A DNA stretch of 64,000 nucleotides from Paraburkholderia acidicola (GTDB taxonomy: Bacteria > Pseudomonadota > Gammaproteobacteria > Burkholderiales > Burkholderiaceae), in the NCBI RefSeq assembly GCF_002362315.1, contig NZ_MTZV01000006.1, positions 1,364,001-1,428,000 on the forward strand, written 5' to 3'. Within the stretch, counting starts at the first letter, position 1. Each line of letters begins with the position of its first letter. The notes beneath the pieces were generated by a model. The model had not been told where the DNA came from. It made no database searches and was given only the letters and a program-made list of their open reading frames with translations. The position numbers and the translations under genes were made by a program. This document shows, one piece after another, positions 34,248 through 41,829 of the stretch.

Positions 34248-35020
34248 CGTGCCCCCTTCGCGGTTCGTTTCGGTTTCTGCCGGTCGACGCGGAACCGGTA
34301 CTGGAACGCATCGCCACGGAAATACAGATGCTCGTAATCGATCGGTACGCCGTCTGCGCCATGCGTCAATCGCTCAATGCGCAACACCGGAGCACCCTCC
34401 TCGACCTGCAGCGCGTCGACGAGTTCGTCGTCGGCGAGGATCGCGTCGATCGATACATCCGCATGGCCGAGCGGAATACCGCAATCGTTCTCGATGATCA
34501 GAAAAATGTCGCGCGTGATGAGGTCCGCATTGGCAAGACGCTTGCCTAGCTCCTCGGGCACCCACGTCACTTCGAGCGACACGGGTTCACGGTTGAGCAG
34601 CCGCACGCGATGAATCTCCGCGACGCGTGCGCCCTCCGGCAACGCGAGCTTCTCCGCGACATGCGCGTTTGCCTGCACGAAGCGCAGCACGCGCAACTGG
34701 TTGACGATCTCGTAGCCCATCGACGACATCGCCTCCGCAAAGCCCTGCAATGCGGTGACGTTCTGAAACGCCTTCGGCTTCGAAACGAACGTGCCTTTGC
34801 CGTGCAGGCGAAACACCAGGCCCTCCTTCTGCAGATCGCCGAGCGCTTGCCGCACGGTAATACGACTTACATCGAAGCTCGCGCACAGTTCGCTCTCCGA
34901 CGGCATCTGACTGTGCGGCGGATACGTACCGTCGAGAATGCTCGCGCGCAAAGCCGCCTTGATCTGCTCGTAAAGCGGCGCTGGGGACAGCTGGATCAGG
35001 TTTCCCGAAGGTTTCGGCAC
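34244..35020 (-). CDS. GntR-family regulator, HutC/UTRA type
   Basis: A 258-residue GntR protein. The winged helix is at residues about 12-78 (PLYEQIKAALRASILDGTY, SFDVSRITVRQALGDLQKEG, HGKGTFVSKPK); a UTRA ligand-binding domain follows (residues about 100-245), ending in PIDYEHLYFRGDAFQYRFRVDR. UTRA regulators respond to small metabolites and usually repress the genes next to them. GTG is the most upstream reasonable start. It is the first gene of the flavoprotein operon, and a perfect palindrome 12 bp upstream of the start points to autoregulation of the whole operon. Confidence 0.9.
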   Translation of the reverse strand: MPKPSGNLIQLSPAPLYEQIKAALRASILDGTYPPHSQMPSESELCASFDVSRITVRQALGDLQKEGLVFRLHGKGTFVSKPKAFQNVTALQGFAEAMSSMGYEIVNQLRVLRFVQANAHVAEKLALPEGARVAEIHRVRLLNREPVSLEVTWVPEELGKRLANADLITRDIFLIIENDCGIPLGHADVSIDAILADDELVDALQVEEGAPVLRIERLTHGADGVPIDYEHLYFRGDAFQYRFRVDRQKPKRTAKGAR

Positions 35021-35031
35021 AGTGGATTCAA

Positions 35032-35045
35032 CTTGTTATAACAAG
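35032..35045. promoter_or_regulatory. perfect palindrome, probable operator of the UTRA GntR regulator
   Basis: CTTGTTATAACAAG is a perfect 14-bp palindrome of the kind bound by HutC-type GntR proteins (TTGT...ACAA half-sites). It lies 12 bp upstream of the GntR start codon. Confidence 0.75.
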
Positions 35046-35192
35046 ATGGGTTAGAGTGTAGGGACCGGGCGCGCAGCGGTCAATCAAGTTTTTGTGCTTT
35101 CTATTTCTGCGCTCCGGGGATTGACGAAAAGTGGACGTTTTTCCGTGCAATCGACCTGCCCTATAATTTCCGCCTCCGACAGGAATACGGTG

Positions 35193-36398
35193 ATGAACAT
35201 GCGCGTCACGCGGCCGGTCTTGCTAGCCTTACTGTTCTTGTGCAGCACCGCGGCGCGATCCGCGACGATCGCGAACTCGCCGCATACCGCCGTTCTCCCA
35301 CTCTCGATCATCGATAACCGTCCGTTTGTCGGCGTAACGGTCGATGCAAAGGGACCATTTCAGTTCATCCTGGACACCGGTTCGTCGAGTTCCACGGTCA
35401 GTGCCGCGCTTGCAGACAGTCTGAAGTTACCTGCGGTCAACACCGGCACAGGAACCGGTGCCGGCGAACACGCACTGTCGTTTCCGGTTGTTCATCTAGA
35501 CGATCTAAGCGTGGGCCCGTTCTCAATCGGCACGCTGGATGCGCCTGCAATGGACACGAGCGCACTAAGCCGGGCGATGGGATTTCAGCGTTTCGAAGGC
35601 GTGCTTGGTGTCGAGATTTTCCAGCAACACGTGCTGACCCTCGATGCCGCCCGCCAGCAACTCGTCATCGAGAACGAAGCGCAGTTCAAGCCACCGGCCG
35701 GCGCGATCAAGGTGCCGTTCTCACTGGACGAGAACCAGATGCCGTTGATCGAAGCTTCGGTTGCGGGCACAACGGGCCTGTTTCAGATCGATACCGGCGA
35801 CCGGTTTAGCCTGACGCTGTTCAACGCGTTCTGGCAGGCACATGCGTTAAACGAAAAGATGGGGCGCACGGTCGAGGCCATGACCGGATATGGCGGTGGC
35901 GGACCGATTCGCGGCCTGGTCGGGCGACCGACGGTATTTTCTATCGGCGGTCTTGCGTTGCCTGCTCCGGTAACCCGCCTGTCGCTGCAGAAAGCCGGTG
36001 CTTTTACGCAGACAGATCGCGCCGGCAACATAGGCATGGGTATTCTCAAGCGGTTTCGCGTGTCGTTCGACTATGGCCACCACGTGATGTGGCTCTCGAA
36101 GGGTCCCGAATTCGCTGCATCGGATCGTTACGATCGAAGCGGTATGTGGTTGGGGTTGTCGGCGCAGGGCGGACTTCAGGTGCTTGATGTCGTGGTGGAT
36201 AGCCCGGCTTCCGCGGCCGGAATTCGCTCAGGTGATTTGATAGAAAAAGTCGGCCCGCTCAGGGCCGACGCTTCCACGTTATCGAAGATCAGGGCTGCGC
36301 TTCAGGCGCCCGATGTGCCGAGCGTCGCGGTCGTCTTCAGGCGCGCAGATGGAGTAACGCAAACGCGTGTTGCGCTTGCGGATCTGATTTCGCCCTGA
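35193..36398 (+). CDS. exported retropepsin-like aspartyl protease with PDZ domain
   Basis: A 401-residue protein with a signal peptide (residues 1-24). Two retropepsin-like half-sites are visible: FILDTGSSSS (Asp61) and FQIDTGDRFS (Asp200), each followed by a beta-rich segment, as in the bacterial pepsin-like/retroviral-type aspartyl protease families. A PDZ domain takes the C-terminus (about 315-395, LDVVVDSPASAAGIRSGDLIEKVGPL). It should act in the periplasm. The ATG at 35193 follows AGGA, and a TATAAT at 35162-35167 provides a -10 box. Single-gene unit. Confidence 0.82.
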   Translation: MNMRVTRPVLLALLFLCSTAARSATIANSPHTAVLPLSIIDNRPFVGVTVDAKGPFQFILDTGSSSSTVSAALADSLKLPAVNTGTGTGAGEHALSFPVVHLDDLSVGPFSIGTLDAPAMDTSALSRAMGFQRFEGVLGVEIFQQHVLTLDAARQQLVIENEAQFKPPAGAIKVPFSLDENQMPLIEASVAGTTGLFQIDTGDRFSLTLFNAFWQAHALNEKMGRTVEAMTGYGGGGPIRGLVGRPTVFSIGGLALPAPVTRLSLQKAGAFTQTDRAGNIGMGILKRFRVSFDYGHHVMWLSKGPEFAASDRYDRSGMWLGLSAQGGLQVLDVVVDSPASAAGIRSGDLIEKVGPLRADASTLSKIRAALQAPDVPSVAVVFRRADGVTQTRVALADLISP

Positions 36399-36407
36399 TC
36401 GCACGAA

Positions 36408-37460
36408 TCAGTAATACAACCAGTTATCGGTCGTGGTCGACGACGATGTGTAATTGCACGCCGGGCTCGTGACGTAGCCGATACCATTCGCGTCAGACGA
36501 CCACGTGGGAGTGATCACATGGTTGCTGGCGTCATGCGCCGAGATCGACGAGAAGTGCACGCTGCCGTCGGCCGGAAACTGATTGCAGGCGGTCACCCCG
36601 TAAGCCTCCAGCACTGCACCGTCGAGCCAGTTGTAGACCTGACCGCTCGAACCCGTGTTATTGCCTCCAGTCGTCAACGTCGTGCTCTGACCGGTGGTCT
36701 GATCCGCGCTGACGATGTTCCAGCTCGCGCAACTGCTTGAACCAACCGCGCAGGTTTGCGTCATCGATCCGGCCAGTTGATCGCCCACAGCGACATCGAT
36801 AGGCGTGCTGTAGTTGATCGTGCCCGAGCCATCGGCGCCACAGCAATTCCAGCTCGAGAACTGCCACGAGTTGTTACCGAACTCGTTCCATTGCAATACC
36901 GGCTGCAGAATCGTGCCGGAGTAATTCGATTGCGTGAGACCCGGGAAGAAGAACACGACCTGCCCGTTCTCGACCGTTGGTGCGGACGGCACAGTCCAGT
37001 TGGCGGAAAGCTGACGCGTACCGGTGCTGCCGTTCACGTACGTCAATGCCTCGTACCAGCCACCGTCGCTCGCGGGCTTCGTGCCCGATGCAGCGTCGCG
37101 ATGAATCCCCGCTGCCGTATCGACACGTTGACCCTGCTTCGTGTAGTGCGGCCGCGCACAGATCGCTTCCTGTCGCACCGTCTTGCCATCCGCGCTCAAC
37201 ACGCGCAACTGGCTCAACAGCGTTTCACCTCGCTTGATTTCATGCACACACTCCGACGGGAAAAAACCGTTCGGTGTGACGACGTAATCTCTGGGCACTG
37301 TGGTCGGCGCGGTATTGGCCGGCAGATCGCTCACGCGTCGCAACTGCGCAGTGCCCACGTTCGTCGAGCCCGCGTTTGCAGATGCCATCCCTAGCAGACC
37401 TACCGAGACTACAGCCACCGCCATCAGTCGTTTCAACAAAAAACTGGAAACGCGATTCAT
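36408..37460 (-). CDS. secreted protein of unknown function (possible eqolisin-like beta-sandwich)
   Basis: A 350-residue protein with a clear signal peptide (residues 1-30, KRLMAVAVVSVGLLGMASANA) and a GGAGA ribosome-binding site. The mature protein is rich in Ser, Thr, Asn, Gly, Trp and Tyr and has about seven cysteines, including the unusual pair NCCGADGSG. The segment TRQLSANWTVPSAPTVENGQ recalls the first strands of G1 (eqolisin) glutamic peptidases and concanavalin-like lectins, but I cannot place a catalytic Gln/Glu pair with confidence. Likely exported beyond the inner membrane. Confidence 0.65.
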   Translation of the reverse strand: MNRVSSFLLKRLMAVAVVSVGLLGMASANAGSTNVGTAQLRRVSDLPANTAPTTVPRDYVVTPNGFFPSECVHEIKRGETLLSQLRVLSADGKTVRQEAICARPHYTKQGQRVDTAAGIHRDAASGTKPASDGGWYEALTYVNGSTGTRQLSANWTVPSAPTVENGQVVFFFPGLTQSNYSGTILQPVLQWNEFGNNSWQFSSWNCCGADGSGTINYSTPIDVAVGDQLAGSMTQTCAVGSSSCASWNIVSADQTTGQSTTLTTGGNNTGSSGQVYNWLDGAVLEAYGVTACNQFPADGSVHFSSISAHDASNHVITPTWSSDANGIGYVTSPACNYTSSSTTTDNWLYY

Positions 37461-37799
37461 GGTTGATTCTCCATAGAAGAGTTTTTACATGCGCATTCCG
37501 GGAAGTGTTGTTCTGCACGGGTGACGACCGATACGCAATCCATCTGGAATACTGATGTAAATGGAATTTCTTTTGCTTCGGTCATTGAATGGCACGCCGG
37601 ACTGAGCATAGGCGACGTGCACACCGATTCCAATTCAAGGAGAGGAAATTTGAGGATGTCGGCTTGAGGCGAAAATGCTTGATGAATCAATGTCGGCGCG
37701 ACGTAATCATTGCCCACGATAGCCCGCGCTCACGACTAAATCGCGTGCGATATAATTCGCTCATCATGAGACATCCGTCTGATGCTGACGAGGACGCAA
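37461..37799. other. 339-bp intergenic region, secreted protein / OhrR-like gene
   Basis: Divergent promoters of the secreted protein (minus) and the OhrR-like gene (plus). The only strong signal is the OhrR-type operator-promoter block at 37731-37756. A short minus-strand frame (37457-37717) ends inside the secreted-protein start region and has no convincing ribosome-binding site. Confidence 0.6.
37731..37756 (+). promoter_or_regulatory. OhrR-type operator and -10 box, copy 1
   Basis: The block contains the near-palindrome ATCGCGTGCGAT (37740-37751) overlapping TATAAT (37751-37756), 44 bp before the OhrR-like start. Over 26 bases it matches 39850-39875 in 23 positions. The overlap of a dyad with the -10 box suits repression by the MarR/OhrR protein. 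Confidence 0.7.
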
Positions 37800-38264
37800 A
37801 TGAAACGTACCGACGACACAAACCCCACCGCCATCCTGAAGCTGGCCGACTATCTGTGCTTCACGGTTTACTCGACGAATCTGGCCTTCGGCAAGGCATA
37901 CAAACCGATCCTCGATGAACTGGGCCTCACGTACACGCAATACATCACCATCATTGCGTTATGGGAAGAGGACAACGTGACCGTCGGCAGGCTCGGCGAA
38001 AAGCTGTTTCTCGAATCGAACACGCTTACGCCGATCCTCAAGAAGCTTGAAGCGATGGGTTATCTGCATCGGCAGCGAGATCCCGCGGATGAGCGTCAGG
38101 TACGCGTCGGTCTGACCAAAAGTGGCCGGCGTCTGCGCGAAAAAGGTCTGGATATGGATCTGATCGAGGCTTGTGGCCTTATGCCCGAGGAATTCCCGAA
38201 AGTGCAGAAAGCGATTGCCACGCTGCGCGACAATCTCATCAAGTCGGTGCAGGACCGCGAATGA
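37800..38264 (+). CDS. ohrR: OhrR-like MarR-family peroxide sensor
   Basis: A 154-residue MarR-family protein matching OhrR, the repressor that senses organic hydroperoxides by cysteine oxidation. LADYLCFTVYSTNLAFGKAYKP carries the reactive Cys20, and Cys125 (LIEACGL) corresponds to the resolving Cys of two-Cys OhrR proteins. The winged helix runs YTQYITIIALWEEDNVTVGRLGEKLFLESNTLTPILKKLE. The ATG at 37800 follows AGGACG. The ohr peroxidase gene is not adjacent; instead the same operator block occurs upstream of the epoxide hydrolase gene. Confidence 0.82.
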   Translation: MKRTDDTNPTAILKLADYLCFTVYSTNLAFGKAYKPILDELGLTYTQYITIIALWEEDNVTVGRLGEKLFLESNTLTPILKKLEAMGYLHRQRDPADERQVRVGLTKSGRRLREKGLDMDLIEACGLMPEEFPKVQKAIATLRDNLIKSVQDRE

Positions 38265-38291
38265 CCATGCATGTGTTTGCGCCAGGTACGC

Positions 38292-38313
38292 GGACGGCGG
38301 CTCACCGCCGTCC
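38292..38313. terminator. stem-loop between convergent ohrR and epoxide hydrolase genes
   Basis: GGACGGCGG, loop CTCA and CCGCCGTCC form a perfect 9-bp GC-rich stem in the 58-bp gap between convergent genes. No T-run on either side. Confidence 0.6.
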
Positions 38314-38322
38314 ACGATGGCA

Positions 38323-39666
38323 TTAACGCAATTTCCTGAATGCAAGTCGAAGGTCATTCGTAAGGGCTTCGGGCTGCTCCCACGCCGCAAAGTGTCCGCC
38401 TTTCGCAGGCCGGTTGTAGTAGATCAGATCCGGGAATGCCTCTTTCGCCCAGCTCTCGGGCGCCTGATAAAGCTCGTCCGGAAACGCACTGACCGCGACC
38501 GGAATCTTGATGCCCTTCGGTGCGAAGAAGGCGAACTTGTTCTCCCAGTACAGGCGCGCAGAAGACACTGCCGTGTTGGTGAGCCAGTAGAGCGTGACGT
38601 TGTCCAGGATGTCATCGCGTGTCAGGCCTTCGCTCTGACCGTCGAACACGCGTGCAATGAGCGCGTAGCTGCGTGCATCGTGATCCAGCATCCAGGACGC
38701 GAGACCAATCGGCGAATCTTCGATTCCATACAGCGTTTGCGGCCGGTTCGACATTTCTTCGGCGTAGGCGAGACCATGCTTGTAGAAGAAATCGAGCTGG
38801 TCGTAGGCACGCTGCTCGTCAGGCGACAAACCCGATGGCGCCGGACCGCCCGCATGAAGTGCGCGCTCGATTGCGGGCGGCACAGCACCCGGCATGTTCG
38901 TGTGAATACCGATCAGCCCAGGCGGCGCCTGCACGGCCATCTGCTCGGTGACGGCATCGCCCCAATCGCCGCCTTGCGCGACATACCGTGTATAACCCAG
39001 ACGCTTCATCAGCACGGCCCAGGCACGCGCAATACGTGCGGGGTCCCAGCCGAGATCGATCGGCTTTCCAGAGAAGCCGTATCCTGGCAGCGAGGGAATG
39101 ACCACATCGAACGAGTCGGAGGCATTGCCGCCGTGCGCGGTCGGGTTCGTCAGCGGGTCGATGACTTTGAGCTGCTCGATGATGGAACCGGGCCAGCCAT
39201 GCGTAATGATGATCGGTAGCACATTCTTGTTTTTCGACCGGACGTGGATGAAATGAATTTCTACGCCATCGATCGTGGTAACGAATTGCGGCAGCGCGTT
39301 CAACTTCGCCTCTGTCTTGCGCCAGTCATAGCCGGTCGCCCAATATTGCGCGAGCTTCTGCATGGTTTCGAGCTGCACGCCCTGGGACGCATCGCCGACC
39401 AGTTCGCGGCTCGGCCATTTAGTCGCGCGGATCCGGCGGCGAAGATCGGCGAGCGCGGCGTCCGATGCGTGGAAATGAAACGGCCGGATCGATGTGTCGT
39501 CGGGGTGCTGCCCCTGTGTGGGGGCGGCTGCGTTGTTGGCCTGCGTCGTAGCGGGTGGCGCGGTTTCGGCTTGAGCGGAGGACATGGAAGGAAAAACCGC
39601 CATGCTTCCGAGCAAGGCCGAAGCGGTGATAAGCCGCCTGTACGTGAATGTTTGCAGGTAGGTCAT
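38323..39666 (-). CDS. exported epoxide hydrolase (EHN domain, alpha/beta fold)
   Basis: A 447-residue protein with a probable signal peptide (residues about 1-33, LITASALLGSMAVFPSMSSAQA). The mature part begins with the epoxide hydrolase N-terminal domain (IRPFHFHASDAALADLRRRI), then the alpha/beta fold: HGWPGS oxyanion loop, nucleophile Asp234 in QGGDWGD, and catalytic His near the end in KGGHFAAWEQPE. This is the microsomal-type bacterial family, usually cytoplasmic. The start at ATG 39666 follows GGAG. The promoter region holds a copy of the OhrR-type block, suggesting induction by oxidants. Confidence 0.88.
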   Translation of the reverse strand: MTYLQTFTYRRLITASALLGSMAVFPSMSSAQAETAPPATTQANNAAAPTQGQHPDDTSIRPFHFHASDAALADLRRRIRATKWPSRELVGDASQGVQLETMQKLAQYWATGYDWRKTEAKLNALPQFVTTIDGVEIHFIHVRSKNKNVLPIIITHGWPGSIIEQLKVIDPLTNPTAHGGNASDSFDVVIPSLPGYGFSGKPIDLGWDPARIARAWAVLMKRLGYTRYVAQGGDWGDAVTEQMAVQAPPGLIGIHTNMPGAVPPAIERALHAGGPAPSGLSPDEQRAYDQLDFFYKHGLAYAEEMSNRPQTLYGIEDSPIGLASWMLDHDARSYALIARVFDGQSEGLTRDDILDNVTLYWLTNTAVSSARLYWENKFAFFAPKGIKIPVAVSAFPDELYQAPESWAKEAFPDLIYYNRPAKGGHFAAWEQPEALTNDLRLAFRKLR

Positions 39667-40013
39667 TTGATGCGCGCTCCTGATGGGTGTTGAGATGAAC
39701 ATAGGCTTCGATGGATGGATTCGTGGACATCTATCGTTTGCTACGGCTTTGCGGCCAACTGATACCTCTGCCGCACCAGATCGCCGATACGCATCCGGTC
39801 GAGAGTCTTCGTCGGGCGTAGCGGTGGCACTGGTGCTCTTGAAATCGTACACGATTACATCGCATGCGATATAATAGCTCAGCCGACAACGAAGTCAACC
39901 TGTTTCCAGGTTGTCGAGATTCGCTTGACGTTGGATTTTGCTCAGAGCGGGCGCCGTGCGGTTGGCAAATCGCACGCGCCCTTGTGTTGTGAGGCCGAAA
40001 TGTTTTCCTGCCG
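39667..40013. other. 347-bp intergenic region upstream of epoxide hydrolase
   Basis: It contains the OhrR-type block (39850-39875) and a small perfect stem, CAACCTG-TTTC-CAGGTTG (39896-39913), which could end the PhzF transcript arriving from the right. No supported coding frame. Confidence 0.6.
39850..39875. promoter_or_regulatory. OhrR-type operator block, copy 2 (epoxide hydrolase)
   Basis: Perfect palindrome ATCGCATGCGAT (39859-39870) with TATAAT (39870-39875), 23 of 26 bases as in copy 1. It lies about 190 bp upstream of the epoxide hydrolase start. The -10-like TATAAT points away from the hydrolase; the palindrome itself reads the same on both strands. Confidence 0.65.
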
Positions 40014-40895
40014 TCAGAGCGCGAGCGTAAGCGAGCCTTCCACACACGTGACACAAGAACCACCAATACGCACCTTCCCACCCGCATCCACACTCACCTT
40101 CACGCGCCCATCCCGCCCGACACAACGCCCTTGCGCAGCCACGTAGTTCGTTCCATCGGATGGCAGCAGACCACGCTCCCACTGGAACACAGCCACGCTA
40201 CCGTTACCGCTTCCACAAACGGGATCCTCTTCGACGCCGGAGGACGGCGCAAAGGTACGTACCTCTATGGCTGCATCTCCATGCTTGTGCACACCGAACA
40301 CGGTCAAACCTGTGACGCGGTGTCGCCGTTCGAACTCAGCGAGTCTCGCAAGATCGGGCCGCAGATCGATGACGGAAGCCGCGTCGTTCAGCTGTGTGAT
40401 AACCCATTTAGGACCGACATTCACGATGGCGGGTACGGTCTTCGCGGTCACGTTGCAACTCAGGATGCGCTCCAGATCCGCAATATCGGCTGCATCTAGT
40501 GACGTCATCTTCGAAGGCGGCAAGTCGAACGTCAGCTCGCGATCTTCGCCTTGTCCTTCGACCGTCAATTCGATGAGGCCGATCTCGCATTGCTGAATCA
40601 ACCGGCCACCCGGACCAGGTAGAATGCGGCCAGCTTCAAGAACCGCGTGTGCACTGCCCAGCGTCGGGTGTCCGGCAAACGGGAGCTCGCTTCGCGGCGT
40701 GAAAATCCGCAAGCGATAATCGGCACCGGCTGTCGTAGGCGACAGGACGAAGGTCGTTTCGGAAAGGTTCGTCCAGCGCGCGATGGCCTGCATCGCGTCG
40801 GTGGTCAAGTCGTCGGCGTCCAGTATCACGGCCACCGGATTACCGAGAAGCGGTCGCGAGGTAAAGACGTCGACTACCTTATAGGATCGTTTCAT
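40014..40895 (-). CDS. PhzF-family isomerase/epimerase
   Basis: A 293-residue protein of the PhzF family (diaminopimelate-epimerase-like fold). FTSRPLLGNPVAVILDADDL and NLSETTFVL carry the family's N-terminal pattern, with the catalytic Glu at residue 46 (Glu45 in PhzF); the second half contains DPVCGSGNGSVAVF. PhzF itself isomerises a phenazine precursor; most homologues act on unknown small metabolites. No other phenazine gene is present. The ATG at 40895 has a GGAG site. It lies 42 bp downstream of the solute-binding protein gene, probably in one operon. Confidence 0.87.
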   Translation of the reverse strand: MKRSYKVVDVFTSRPLLGNPVAVILDADDLTTDAMQAIARWTNLSETTFVLSPTTAGADYRLRIFTPRSELPFAGHPTLGSAHAVLEAGRILPGPGGRLIQQCEIGLIELTVEGQGEDRELTFDLPPSKMTSLDAADIADLERILSCNVTAKTVPAIVNVGPKWVITQLNDAASVIDLRPDLARLAEFERRHRVTGLTVFGVHKHGDAAIEVRTFAPSSGVEEDPVCGSGNGSVAVFQWERGLLPSDGTNYVAAQGRCVGRDGRVKVSVDAGGKVRIGGSCVTCVEGSLTLAL

Positions 40896-40937
40896 AGGGG
40901 CTCCGCTCAGAACGCTCCCGTTCACCCGGGAACCGGA

Positions 40938-41666
40938 TTACTTCGTGCCTTTATCTGCCACCACGCCATCGATCTCGGTGTGCGTGATTCCGTACTTCGC
41001 CATTCGCGCGCGATGATCGGCCGCACCAAGGTAATCGCGAAGTTGCGCATTCACGGCCTGTAGAAGACTGTGATTGTCCTTGCTAAACGAGAAAGCACCG
41101 ACAGGCGATCTACCGTCCTTGCTACTTTCGTGCGCAACGGCTTCCAGTTCCTGGTTGGCATCGACAATCACGCGATTGCCAACCGCCGTGGCCGCGAATG
41201 CATCGATCTTTCCTGCCAGCAATGCGGCGACCGCCTCGGCCTGCTCCTTGAACATCACGATCTGGCTATCGCTCACGCCGGCCGACTTTGCAGCATCGAA
41301 CTGCACCTGTCCGGGGATGATCCCCAGTCGTGCGTCGCTGCGTGTCGCCACGGCGTCGTAACTCGTCAGCGCTTTCGGATTACCCCGATGCACGACGAAG
41401 CCATCGCCAAGCGTCCAGACCGGCACGCTGAACGCCACGTCCTTTGCGCGTTCGGCCGTGACAAAAATCGGCACGTTCATATCCCAGCGGCCTGCCTGCA
41501 CACCCGGCAGTAACTCCGGAAACGTGGTCACTTGATAGTCGATGGACGACGCACCGATCGCCCGAAGTATCACTTCGGCTAGTTCGATGTCCGCGCCCTT
41601 CACGGAACGATCTTCGCCGGTCCAGTAGAAAGGCGGTTCCTCGATATAGGCGATCCGTACTTTCAT
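40938..41666 (-). CDS. family-3 solute-binding protein lacking a signal peptide
   Basis: A 242-residue protein with the fold of amino-acid ABC transporter binding proteins (SBP_bac_3): VRIAYIEEPPFYWTGEDRSVKGADIELAEVI, RWDMNVPIFVTAERAKDVAFSVP and FAATAVGNRVIV. The frame starts MKVRIAYIEEPPF, directly at strand 1, with GGAG upstream and no earlier start codon, so no signal peptide is encoded. No permease or ATPase genes are near. It may be a cytoplasmic ligand-binding protein or a degraded transporter component. It precedes phzF in an operon. Confidence 0.8.
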   Translation of the reverse strand: MKVRIAYIEEPPFYWTGEDRSVKGADIELAEVILRAIGASSIDYQVTTFPELLPGVQAGRWDMNVPIFVTAERAKDVAFSVPVWTLGDGFVVHRGNPKALTSYDAVATRSDARLGIIPGQVQFDAAKSAGVSDSQIVMFKEQAEAVAALLAGKIDAFAATAVGNRVIVDANQELEAVAHESSKDGRSPVGAFSFSKDNHSLLQAVNAQLRDYLGAADHRARMAKYGITHTEIDGVVADKGTK

Positions 41667-41829
41667 GCTTTTACTCCATGCGTTTGGGGGTCGACATCCC
41701 GGCCATTTACGTTTCGGCCTTGCGTCTCGACATCATCATGGCTGATACAACGTACTAGCGTCCAGAGCGGACGAAAGCTCCGGCAATGCAGGTCCCAGAC
41801 GTGAGGGTCGCAGATAACCGAAAGAAAAA

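Noticed and set aside
37457..37717. 86-codon minus-strand frame upstream of the secreted protein
   Set aside because: No ribosome-binding site or recognisable domain, and it runs over the promoter and start of the secreted-protein gene.
40014..40895. Phenazine biosynthesis cluster suggested by PhzF
   Set aside because: No other phz gene is present; PhzF-family proteins are widespread outside phenazine producers.
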